The position numbers were made by a program, and so were the translations under genes. Under the pieces are notes generated by a model that saw only the letters and a program-made list of their open reading frames with translations, was not told the origin of the DNA and did not search any database. From CAZGSV01 sp964528605 (lineage in GTDB: Bacteria > Armatimonadota > Zipacnadia > CAZGSV01), in assembly GCA_964528605.1 (NCBI GenBank), contig CAZGSV010000072.1, positions 1 to 16,353 on the forward strand: a stretch of DNA of 16,353 nt. Direction: 5' to 3'. Positions 7,841 to 15,500 of this stretch are shown here, piece after piece (position 1 is the first letter of the stretch; each line of letters opens with the position of its first letter).

Positions 7841-9094
7841 TCACATCCACTCGGCCGCAAAGGCCGGGAACTGCTTGGTCAAAGCGCTACCCTTGTCGGC
7901 AATGGCCTTGAGCACCTGAGCATCCTCGCGGCGCTTCAACGCCTCCACGATCCATTCCCCGATGAGCGCCATCTCCTGCTCGCGCATGCCCCTGGTGGTG
8001 AGCGCGGCGGTGCCCAGGCGGATGCCGCTCGTGACCCGCGGTTTCTCGGTGTCGAAGGGAATCATGTTCTTGTTGACGATGATGCCGACGGATTCCAGCA
8101 CTTGCTCGGCCTGGGCGCCGGTGATGCCGAGCGGCTTCACCTTGGCCAGCACCAGGTGGTTGTCAGTGCCGCCCGACACCAAGGCCAGTCCGCCCTCCTG
8201 CAAGAGGCGTCCGAGCGCCTGCGCGTTGGCTATCACCCGCCGCTGGTACTCGACGAACGAGGGCGCCATGGCCAGTTTGAAGCAGACCGCTTTGGCCGCG
8301 ATCACGTGCATCAGCGGGCCGCCCTGGATGCCGGGAAAGATAGCGCGGTCGAGTTCGCGCGCCCACTGGGCGCTGCACAAGACCATGCCCGAACGCGGGC
8401 CCCGCAGCGTTTTGTGGGTGGTGGTGGTGACGAAGTCGGCGACGGGCACCGGCGAGGGATGAAGCCCCGCGGCGATCAGGCCGGCGGGATGCGCGATGTC
8501 CGCCATCAGAGACGCGCCGCAGGCGTCCGCCGCCTCGCGAAACTTGGTGAAGTCAATGATGCGGGGATAGGCGGTGGCGCCGGCGATGATCATCTTGGGC
8601 TGATGTTCCTCCGCCAGGCGGCGCACCTCATCGTAGTCTATCAGTTCGTCGTCGCGGCGGACGCCGTAGTGGGTGAGGCGGTAGAGTATGCCCGAGAAGT
8701 TCACCGGGCTGCCGTGGCTGAGGTGGCCGCCGTGAGCCAGGTCCATGCCCAGGACAGTGTCTCCCGGCTGCAAGGCGGCGAAGTACACGGCCATATTGGC
8801 CTGCGAGCCCGCGTGGGGCTGCACATTGGCGTGGTCGGCGCCGTAGAGGGCCTGGGCGCGCTCGATGGCCAAGTTCTCCACTTGGTCGGCGAACTCGCAG
8901 CCCCCGTAGTAGCGTTTGCCAGGGTAGCCTTCGGCGTACTTGTTGGTGAGCGTGGAGGCCATGGCCTCCAGCACCGCGGGGTGGGCGAAGTTCTCGGAGG
9001 CGATCAGAACCAGGCGGTCACGTTGCCGCTGGTTCTCGCTCAGCAGGGTCTGGTAGACCTCGGGGTCGCAGGCCGCCAGGCTAGGCGCACTCAG
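7841..9094 (-). CDS. glyA: Serine hydroxymethyltransferase, probable CTG start
   Basis: A PLP enzyme making glycine and 5,10-methylene-tetrahydrofolate from serine and tetrahydrofolate. Motifs in CTG-based numbering are LIASENF near 30-36, NKYAEGYPGKRYYGG (51-65), the His in DIAHPAGL, and TTTTHKTLRGP with the PLP lysine at about 228 (229 in E. coli). The length of 417 residues equals that of E. coli GlyA. No ATG, GTG or TTG lies where the protein should begin: the frame is open to ATG 9280, but that start would lie deep inside rpiB. CTG at 9094 has GGAG six bases upstream and places IASEN two residues short of its E. coli position. The next ATG would remove the IASEN region. A TTG at 9184 with AGGAGG 12 bases upstream is the main alternative and would add 30 residues. 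The CTG start overlaps the rpiB stop by 14 bases. Confidence 0.95.
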   Translation of the reverse strand: MSAPSLAACDPEVYQTLLSENQRQRDRLVLIASENFAHPAVLEAMASTLTNKYAEGYPGKRYYGGCEFADQVENLAIERAQALYGADHANVQPHAGSQANMAVYFAALQPGDTVLGMDLAHGGHLSHGSPVNFSGILYRLTHYGVRRDDELIDYDEVRRLAEEHQPKMIIAGATAYPRIIDFTKFREAADACGASLMADIAHPAGLIAAGLHPSPVPVADFVTTTTHKTLRGPRSGMVLCSAQWARELDRAIFPGIQGGPLMHVIAAKAVCFKLAMAPSFVEYQRRVIANAQALGRLLQEGGLALVSGGTDNHLVLAKVKPLGITGAQAEQVLESVGIIVNKNMIPFDTEKPRVTSGIRLGTAALTTRGMREQEMALIGEWIVEALKRREDAQVLKAIADKGSALTKQFPAFAAEWM

Positions 9095-9548
9095 GACCGA
9101 CTCCGCTGATGCGGGCGACCTTGTCGAGGCGACGGCGGTGTCGCTCCTCGCCGCTGAACTCGGTTTGTAGCCAGGTGCGGACAATGTCGAGAGCGACCTC
9201 CTCTCCGATGATGCGTTGCCCGAGCGCCAGGAAGTTGGCGTCGTTGTGGGAGCGCGAATAGCGGGCGGTAGTGGCTTCACTGCAGCAGGCCGCCCGCACT
9301 CCGGCCACCCCGCCGGCGGTAAGGGTTCCGCCCAGCCCGGTGCCGCAGACCCATATCGCCCTGTCTATGTCGCCCCCGGCGACGGCTCGCGCTAGGGGGA
9401 GGGCGTAGTCGGGGTAATCGGAGGGCTGCTCGTTGTCGGCGCCGAAGTCGCGCACCTCATGGCCTAGGCGCAGCAACTCGGCCTTGATGCGTTCCTTATG
9501 GCGGTAACCGGCGTGGTCAGCGCCAAGGCCGATCTTCACGCCGCCCAC
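9081..9548 (-). CDS. rpiB: Ribose-5-phosphate isomerase B
   Basis: A 155-residue cytoplasmic enzyme of the RpiB/LacAB family that interconverts ribose-5-phosphate and ribulose-5-phosphate in the pentose phosphate pathway. It shows GADHAGY (9-15), SDYPDYA (43-49), VCGTGLG with the expected catalytic Cys68, SRSHNDANFLALG (98-110) and a basic C-terminal segment EERHRRRLDKVARI. The usual stretch after CGTG (typically like MSIAANK) is replaced here by GTLTAGG, a departure from the common pattern that may affect substrate choice. Start: GTG 9548 has GGGAG five bases upstream. GTG 9539 (VKIGLGADHAGY) also fits the family N-terminus. The gene sits directly before glyA, a neighbour pair known from Firmicutes and related phyla. 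Confidence 0.92.
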   Translation of the reverse strand: MGGVKIGLGADHAGYRHKERIKAELLRLGHEVRDFGADNEQPSDYPDYALPLARAVAGGDIDRAIWVCGTGLGGTLTAGGVAGVRAACCSEATTARYSRSHNDANFLALGQRIIGEEVALDIVRTWLQTEFSGEERHRRRLDKVARISGVGPECA

Positions 9549-9590
9549 CCCCCGCTCCCGCCAGCCGCAGCGATGGCCCGGGCGGGCATG

Positions 9591-11285
9591 CTAACTCCTG
9601 CTCTCGATGGATTCCTGCTCCGGGGCCTTCTTGGGCAGCGTGAAGTGGAAGGTGGACCCCTTGCCGACCTCGCTCTCCACCCAGATCTTGCCGCCGTGGG
9701 CCTCGACCAGATGCTTGGTCAGGAAGAGCCCGAGGCCGGTGCCGCCGGGGGCTCCCTTGCCGGCGACGCGATGGAAGCGCTCGAAGATCTTCTCCACATG
9801 CTCGGGAGGAATGCCGATGCCTTGGTCGGTCACCGCCACCTCCACGAAATCGCCCGCGTCCTTGAGGGCGCAGGTGATCTGTCCGCCCTGGGGCGAGTAC
9901 TTGATGGCGTTGCTCACCAGGTTGGTGAGGATGCGGTCCACTTGATCGTAGTCGCCGTAGACGGTGGCCACCGGCCGCTCGCAATCGAACTTGAAGGAAT
10001 GCAGCGCCGCGTACGACTTCTGCGCCTCGGCGACCCGGTGCACCATCTCCGACAGGTCGAGGGCCTGCCACTGCAACTCCATCGCCCGGCCCGCCTCAAT
10101 GCGCGAGACGTTGAGCAGGTCGTCAATCAGGCGGCGCAGGCGGTCGCATTCGTTGTCAATGATGCGGTAGAACTCCACGCGCGTCTCGTGGTCGTAGTAC
10201 TCTCCCCCGGTGTCGTCGAGCAAGGTGGCGACGAACCCTTTGATCGAGGTCAGGGGCGTGCGCAACTCGTGCGACACCGTGGAGACGAACTCGGTCTTCA
10301 TCTTCTCCACGTTGCGGATCTCGGTAATGTCGGTGAAGACGGCTACCACGCCGATGAGATTCTCGGCCTCGTCTTTCACCAACGCCGTCTGCGCCTGGAA
10401 CACGCGCTGTTCGGGCACCATCAGGCTCACTTCGTCGCTGAGTTCCTGCAGGTTGGCCAGCGACTCCTGGAGCAACTCGCGCACGCGCTCGTCGCGGATG
10501 ACTTCGCCATAGGGGCGCCCGCGGCCATCGGTGGGAGGCACCTCGAACATCTCCCGCGCGGCGGGGTTCATGAGCACGACGTCGCCGCGAGGGTTGACGA
10601 TCACTAGGCCGGCGAGCAGGGAGAAGAGCGTGGCCTCGAGTTGGCGCTTCTCTTCCGCCATCTCAATGAAGAGGCGGGCGTTGGCGATGATGGCGGCCGC
10701 TTGCCGGGCGAACATGCGCAGCACGCGCAAGTCCTCGGGCGTGAAGGCGTCCTCGAACCGCTTGTTGAAGAGCAGCATCACGCCGATATTCTCGACGTCA
10801 ATGACGCGCTGCTGCTCGTCGCGGTGCTGCACCACCAAGGGGGCGATGGCCATGTTGCGCACGCGTAGGAGACCCACCAGTTCCTTGACGGTGCGCGGGT
10901 CGTTGATCGCATCCGCCACCGCCTGCGGCTGCCCGGTGCGGAATACTTCGCCGGAGACGCCTTCGCTGGCGCGCAAGCGGAGGACCTTGAGTTGCTCATC
11001 GGTGAGTCCGACTGCCGGGCCCTGTGCGACTAGTTCGTTGCGCTCGCGATCGTACATGAGCAACGCGGCGCGCTCTGCTCCCACCACCGAGGCGACCTTG
11101 CGCATGAAGCGGCCGAGCGTCTGCTCCATTTCGGGGAGCGTGGTGATGGCGGGGGCGACTTCCTCCGCTTCGGAGGCCGACAGCCGGTCCTCGAGTTCGT
11201 GGATCCGCTGCCGCAGCAGTCGCTCCTGCTCGCGCACCTGACGGTAGCGCTCGCGCAGTTCTTCTATTGATTCGGGCTCCGACAC
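9591..11285 (-). CDS. Soluble GAF-PAS sensor histidine kinase
   Basis: A 564-residue kinase with no transmembrane segment or signal peptide, so it likely senses a cytoplasmic signal. Order of parts: a charged coiled coil (6-40), a GAF domain (about 55-205), a short helix, a PAS domain (about 213-322), HisKA with His339 in STVSHELRTPLTS, and the ATPase with N box NLVSNAIKYSP (455-465), G1 DQGIGIP (487-493), F box FERFHR (501-506) and G2 GGTGLGL (514-520). All catalytic boxes are intact. No response regulator lies nearby, so it is an orphan kinase within this window. Start: GTG 11285 with GGAG 11 bases upstream. It lies between the S1-domain gene (gap about 100 bases) and rpiB (gap 42 bases), and the ligand is unknown. 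Confidence 0.93.
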   Translation of the reverse strand: MSEPESIEELRERYRQVREQERLLRQRIHELEDRLSASEAEEVAPAITTLPEMEQTLGRFMRKVASVVGAERAALLMYDRERNELVAQGPAVGLTDEQLKVLRLRASEGVSGEVFRTGQPQAVADAINDPRTVKELVGLLRVRNMAIAPLVVQHRDEQQRVIDVENIGVMLLFNKRFEDAFTPEDLRVLRMFARQAAAIIANARLFIEMAEEKRQLEATLFSLLAGLVIVNPRGDVVLMNPAAREMFEVPPTDGRGRPYGEVIRDERVRELLQESLANLQELSDEVSLMVPEQRVFQAQTALVKDEAENLIGVVAVFTDITEIRNVEKMKTEFVSTVSHELRTPLTSIKGFVATLLDDTGGEYYDHETRVEFYRIIDNECDRLRRLIDDLLNVSRIEAGRAMELQWQALDLSEMVHRVAEAQKSYAALHSFKFDCERPVATVYGDYDQVDRILTNLVSNAIKYSPQGGQITCALKDAGDFVEVAVTDQGIGIPPEHVEKIFERFHRVAGKGAPGGTGLGLFLTKHLVEAHGGKIWVESEVGKGSTFHFTLPKKAPEQESIESRS

Positions 11286-11384
11286 CAGGGCTCACGCTCC
11301 ATAAGAGACTGATCCGAATTGCCGCCTGCACACCGCGCTCTACTGCTGCTTCCTGCCGCCGGCAACGCCGCGCCGGAGGGGCCG

Positions 11385-11855
11385 CTAGCGACGCTTCCCT
11401 CGCCGGGGGTCTCGCGACCGCTTGAGTTCCGCCTGTCGCCTTTGGCTCTCCTTCATGAACTGGGCTATCTTGTCCTCCAACTCACGCGAGCCGCCTCGCC
11501 GCTCGCCTCCGCCTCCGCCTCCGCCTCCGCCGCCGCCGCCCCCGCCCCCGCTACCTCCTCCGCCGGTGAGCGCCTTGATGGACAGTTGGTACTTGCCGGG
11601 CTCCTTGATGCCCACAATCTTCGCCCGCACCACGTCGCCCAGGTGCAGATGTTCCGAGACGTCCCGCACGTACGCTTCCGCGATCTGCGAAATATGCAGC
11701 AGCCCGCTCACTCCCTCACGCAACTCTACCATGGCCCCGTACGGCAAGATTCGTGTGACCTTACCCTCCACTACCTGGTCAATCTCAAACTCGTCAGCGA
11801 TCTTACTCAGTCCTTTCTGGCTCCAGAATACTACGCCCCCTCCCCAGGCTGTCAA
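11385..11855 (-). CDS. S1-domain RNA-binding protein (YugI/GSP13-like)
   Basis: One S1 domain (VVEGKVTRILPYGAMVEL to GKYQLSIKAL, about residues 26-95 from the TTG), then a tract of 19 Gly and one Ser (98-117), then a charged helix (LEDKIAQFMKESQRRQAEL) and a basic end (RDPRRGKRR). The layout matches small S1 proteins of the YugI/GSP13/CvfD type, which bind RNA or ribosomes. The start is unclear. TTG 11855 has GAGGGG five bases upstream and is the model given here; ATG 11885 has only a weak site. The family itself starts at the residue before ADEFEID, which is ATC (11801) preceded by AAAGGA nine bases upstream and a promoter-like pair further up. It is divergent from the S5 gene and may head the long minus-strand operon. 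Confidence 0.82.
   Translation of the reverse strand: MTAWGGGVVFWSQKGLSKIADEFEIDQVVEGKVTRILPYGAMVELREGVSGLLHISQIAEAYVRDVSEHLHLGDVVRAKIVGIKEPGKYQLSIKALTGGGGSGGGGGGGGGGGGGGGERRGGSRELEDKIAQFMKESQRRQAELKRSRDPRRGKRR
11505..11564 (-). repeat. Gly-codon microsatellite inside the S1-domain gene
   Basis: A run of GGC/GGA-type codons, visible on the plus strand as repeated gcctcc units followed by gccgcc and gcccccgc. It encodes 19 glycines and one serine. It joins the S1 domain to a C-terminal charged helix. Unit lengths of three and six bases mean that slippage would change linker length without breaking the frame. Confidence 0.85.
11828..11855 (-). promoter_or_regulatory. Possible sigma-70-type promoter for the S1-domain gene
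   Basis: Reading the minus strand, TTGACA (11855-11850) is followed after 16 bases by TAGTAT (11833-11828). Transcription would begin near 11820. This places the first nucleotides just before AAAGGA and the ATC at 11801. It is incompatible with use of ATG 11885 or TTG 11855 from the same transcript. The -35 matches consensus perfectly and the -10 in four of six positions. Confidence 0.45.
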
Positions 11856-11885
11856 CAGCGCCCCTCGCCCGTCCCTGCCCCGCAT

Positions 11886-11914
11886 GGCCTGGTCGGCGGT
11901 TGACCGCCCAGGCC
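11886..11914. promoter_or_regulatory. Hairpin/palindrome covering the -35 of the S5 promoter
   Basis: The arms ggcctg (11886-11891) and caggcc (11909-11914) enclose ggcggt (11895-11900) and accgcc (11903-11908), with a 3-base bulge on the left arm and a 2-base loop. Twelve base pairs form in all. The centre falls on the TTGACC -35 box of the plus-strand promoter and lies between the two divergent promoters. It could be an operator for a dimeric regulator. No T-run follows on either strand, so a terminator is unlikely. Confidence 0.5.
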
Positions 11915-11928
11915 GTTTCGGCTATATT
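11900..11928 (+). promoter_or_regulatory. Promoter of the S5-like gene
   Basis: TTGACC (11900-11905) is followed after exactly 17 bases by TATATT (11923-11928). Both boxes match the sigma-70 consensus in five of six positions. The transcript would start near 11935, leaving a leader of about 20-35 bases before the S5 start codon. This is the clearest promoter in the window. Confidence 0.7.
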
Positions 11929-11955
11929 GGCAACCTCGCCTAATCCCCCAGAAGG

Positions 11956-12594
11956 GTGTCCAGAAAGCACATGCGTGTTCAGCAGGCAACGGAATACGAG
12001 GAACTAGCGGAAGAACTGATTGACACTACCCGGGTGCGCAAGACCGTGGCGGGCGGGCAGATCCCGAGCATCCGCGCCGTGGTGGCCGTCGGGGACGGCA
12101 AGGGCATGGTGGGCCTAGGCATCGGCAAGGCTCGCCAGCACCCGGATGCCATCCGCAAGGCCACCGAGCGCGCCCGCAAGAACATGGTGCTTATCCCCCT
12201 GAAAGGCACCACTATCCCCCACGAGGTCCACGGCAAGTGCGGCGGGGTGTCAGTCATGATCAAGCCCGCCAGCCAGGGCACCGGACTGGTGGCGGGGGTT
12301 GGCGTGCGCGAGTTGCTCGAGGTGGCGGGCATCTCCGACGTGCTCAGCAAGTCCCAGGGCGCCCGCAACCGGCTCAACCGCGCGGCGGCCGCCTTCGCCG
12401 CCCTCAGGAAACTGCGCTCCCCGGACCAAGTCAGGCAGATCCTCGCCGCGCAGGCCGAGCCCGCCGAGGCCAAGTCCTCCGAGGCTGCGGAGCGCAAGAG
12501 CCCGGAACCGCAGGCGGCAAAGCCGACTCCCCCGCAGCCTGAGGCAGCCGCTCAGGAACCCAACCCGCTGCGAGGGTCAGAAGCGGCGGAATAG
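11956..12594 (+). CDS. rpsE: Stand-alone, divergent ribosomal protein S5 with extended tail
   Basis: A 212-residue protein with both halves of ribosomal protein S5. The N-terminal double-stranded-RNA-binding-like part (about 17-83) includes RVRKTVAGG, VVAVGDGKGMVGLGIGKA and ARKNMVLIPL. The C-terminal part (about 90-160) includes GTTIPHEV, KPASQGTG and LLEVAGISDVLSKS. S5 binds 16S rRNA and acts in decoding accuracy. Departures from typical S5 are GGQIPSI where GGRxFSF is usual, and ARNRLNRAAAAF where a form like TNPINVVRAT is usual. A tail of about 48 residues (165-212) is rich in Ala, Pro and Glu. No other ribosomal protein gene adjoins it, unlike the usual spc operon. Start: GTG 11956 is given; ATG 11971 agrees better with E. 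coli S5, and neither has a well-spaced ribosome binding site. The stop is one base from that of the convergent glycosidase gene. Confidence 0.88.
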   Translation: MSRKHMRVQQATEYEELAEELIDTTRVRKTVAGGQIPSIRAVVAVGDGKGMVGLGIGKARQHPDAIRKATERARKNMVLIPLKGTTIPHEVHGKCGGVSVMIKPASQGTGLVAGVGVRELLEVAGISDVLSKSQGARNRLNRAAAAFAALRKLRSPDQVRQILAAQAEPAEAKSSEAAERKSPEPQAAKPTPPQPEAAAQEPNPLRGSEAAE

Positions 12595-12595
12595 C

Positions 12596-15500
12596 CTACC
12601 AGGCCGCACGTACTGTCAGCGCGTCCCCTGCGTGCAACTCGACACCCGCAGCGAAGGTTAGCGTCAGCGCCCTGCCCTTGACGGTGATCTGGGGCTTGGC
12701 CAACTGCCCCCGCACACGGACCTGGACCGTCGTCTTGGCGTGCGCCGCCTCCTGAGGCAGCGTCAGTTCCAGTTGCGTTGCGCGCAGGCGGCCCCAGCGC
12801 AGTTCCAGCCTGTTGATCTGCGTGCGCCCTCGCCTCTGCTGCGCGAGACTGCCCCACCCCGCCGCGGCGGCGAAGAAGGAGCGATGGTTCTCCGGCATTA
12901 GGTTGGGGCTGAAGCGCAACCGCCCACGCGGCCCATCATAGGCAAAGCCTTGAGCGGCGAGGAGCAGCGACCAACTGGACATGGGGCGCGCGTAGTGGTC
13001 GCCGCACTCAATCTCGTTCCAGGGATTGCGCTTGAAGGGCGGCCTGGGCACGCCATCGTAGCGGTCGCGCGCGGCCCTCACGATGCGCAGCGCCTCCGGC
13101 GTCATTCCCTCGAACATCATGTGCGCCGCGACCTGATACTCGATCCCTGTCCACACCTCGTCGCAATAGAGGATGGGATTCAGCGGCCGCCCCCCCTTCG
13201 GCCAGGTGCAACAGAGCAGGCCGCGGTCGCGACCCGAGGCGAAAACGCGCTGCGAGTGCTGGAACTCGCTGAAGTCGCTCAGCCAGTTGTAGCGCCAGAT
13301 CGAACCGAGCGCCTTGCGCACGTGGGGCTCGGGCAGGACATGCCCCAAGTCCAGCAAATGCGCCCACCACTGCCCCAGCATCTGGTCGGACAAGCAGCCC
13401 ATCCCATACTGGGTTTCGGTGTGCGCTTGCGCGTCATACTTCTGGACGAAGTACTCGCCGTTCCACAGTTCCTGGTCCATATTCGCGGCGCCGCGCTCGT
13501 AGAGCGCCTTGTAGTCTGCCGCCTTGCCGGGCTCGCCCATTAGCAGCGCCATGCGCTCGGCCGCCCGCAGCGCGGCCAGGTAGAGGCCACCGACGAACGT
13601 GTTGTGACCGTAGACGGCGCAGTCGTAGGTGTTCCACTGTTCTCCGTCCGGCACGCCGTCGTGGTCGTCGTCCCAGGTCGCGATGGTGAAGTCCATGGCC
13701 GCGCGGACCTGGGGCCAGTTGGCGCGCAGCCAGTCGTCGCTCTCGCTGCGGAGGTGCTCCCGGTAGGCCTTGAGAACGGTGCCCATCTGGCCGTCGGCGA
13801 AGGGCCCGGTGTCCCGCAGGAGGGAGAGCGGCAGCACCGTGCGGTGGCGGACGCCGCCGTCGGGGTTCAGTTGGGGCCCGAGGTCCGTGGCCCTCATGTT
13901 CCTCTCCAGCGCCGGCCAGAGGTGGGCCAAAGTCTGCTCGTAGTTCCAGACGTGGGTGCAGTTCATGGGGCAGCAGCCCACCTGCGCGCCGCAGCCCTCG
14001 AAACCGGCGAAGACGTCGTCTTCCGTCCAGAAGCAAGTGGGGCAGCGGACGGTGGAGATCTGCGAACTCACGCAGTCGAGCAGCCAGTACGGGAGCGTGC
14101 TCTGGTAGAAGGTGTCGTGGAAGAGTCGCGTCTCTTGCGTCAGCCGGGGCAGTTCGCGCCGCACGTATTCGGCCACGGCCGCAGCGTCCTTGAACCAGAC
14201 GTTGTAGCGGTTGCCGAGGCGACGCGGCTCCAGATTGGCGTAGTCGTTCATGCGGTTGGGGAAGTGCCAGGTGAGCAGGAAGGTGACCTGCTTCTCTTCG
14301 CCGGGAGCGAGGGTCACCCTGGCCGCGAGCGCGCCGTTCCAAGTCTTCCCCTCGGCGCTCGGGCCTGCCCCCCCCGCGGCAGTCAGGCGGCCGTCGGCGG
14401 CGAAGTCGCTCCAGAGCGCCCCGAGGTCATCCCACTGCGGCGCTGCGGTGACACCGCTGCCGAGAGCCGTGAGCGCCATGGTACCGAACTGCTTGGCGTC
14501 CGGCGCCAGGCGCGAGGACCTCATCCGGATGGTTGCCCAGCCGCGCCCCGCCTCCATTTCGTTGACGTTGCCGCCATAGCCGGCGCCGGCGACACCCTCG
14601 ATGGGACTGTGGCCGTCATAGCCTACCGCGTTCTGCAGCGAGGCCAGCAGCGAAACCGTCGCGCGCTCGCTGCTCGTGTTCGTCACCGAGAAGTTGAACA
14701 CCGCCGCGGGCAGCGCCGAGTCCTTCTCGTTCATCGGGATCATGGGCGAGAAGGCCTCCAACGTCACTTTCACCGGCAGGCCCAGGTAGCGGACATAGGC
14801 GATGGGGTACTCGCCGATGGACTCCGTGGCGCTCACGGCCGGCGGCGAGCCCTGCGGCGCGAGCGGGCTGGTCTGGAGCAGCGCCGCCACGCTGTCGCCG
14901 CCGCTCGGCTTCGCGCGGACGGCGAAGAAGCCGCCGGGCACCATGCTAGCGGCGGCCACCTGGTTGAATATCTGCCATTCACGGAGCGCGCCGTCGCCGC
15001 AGAGGGAAACGGTGCCGGTGCCGATGCCGCCGAGCGGAAAGGCAATGTCCTTCAGGGCGTCACCGCGGTAGACCTTGCGCTTGCTCGGCTGCTCCAACTC
15101 CGCCAGCCACTGGCGCAGGCGGGCCTCGCTCTCCTGTTTTGCGGCCTTGGCTTTCGCTGCCATCTCCGCTTCCTCCTCTGGCGCAATCTCTCGCACGTAG
15201 TCAACGTTGATGTGCCCCCATCCGCCGGTCTCGTCGTCCACCACCTTGATGAACACGGACTGCCCGAGCAGAGGGGAGAGGTCCCAGAGCCGCTCAGTCA
15301 TGCGCTCGGAGTTGTTGCCGCGCTCGACGAACAACTCCTTGCCGTCGGAGGCGCGGCAGAGCGCCACGTAGGTGCGCGCGTGGCCGCCCCCCCCGACGAG
15401 CAGCGCCATGGTGCGATAGTGAATGGTGAAAGTGGGCGAGTGGATCTCGCCCACGGCTTGGTCGCCGCAGCCTTCGTAGGTTCCGATGAAGCACTTCCCC

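Noticed and set aside
7799..9109. A 436-codon open frame on the plus strand
   Set aside because: It lies opposite glyA, whose motifs are unmistakable. The plus-strand translation shows no recognisable domain.
9591..11285. Histidine kinase as part of a two-component pair
   Set aside because: No response regulator is encoded on either side in this window. Only an orphan kinase can be claimed.
181..11885. A novel defence or mobile system in the minus-strand cluster
   Set aside because: Every gene matches a known housekeeping, envelope or transport family, and no nuclease, integrase, toxin or CRISPR feature is seen.
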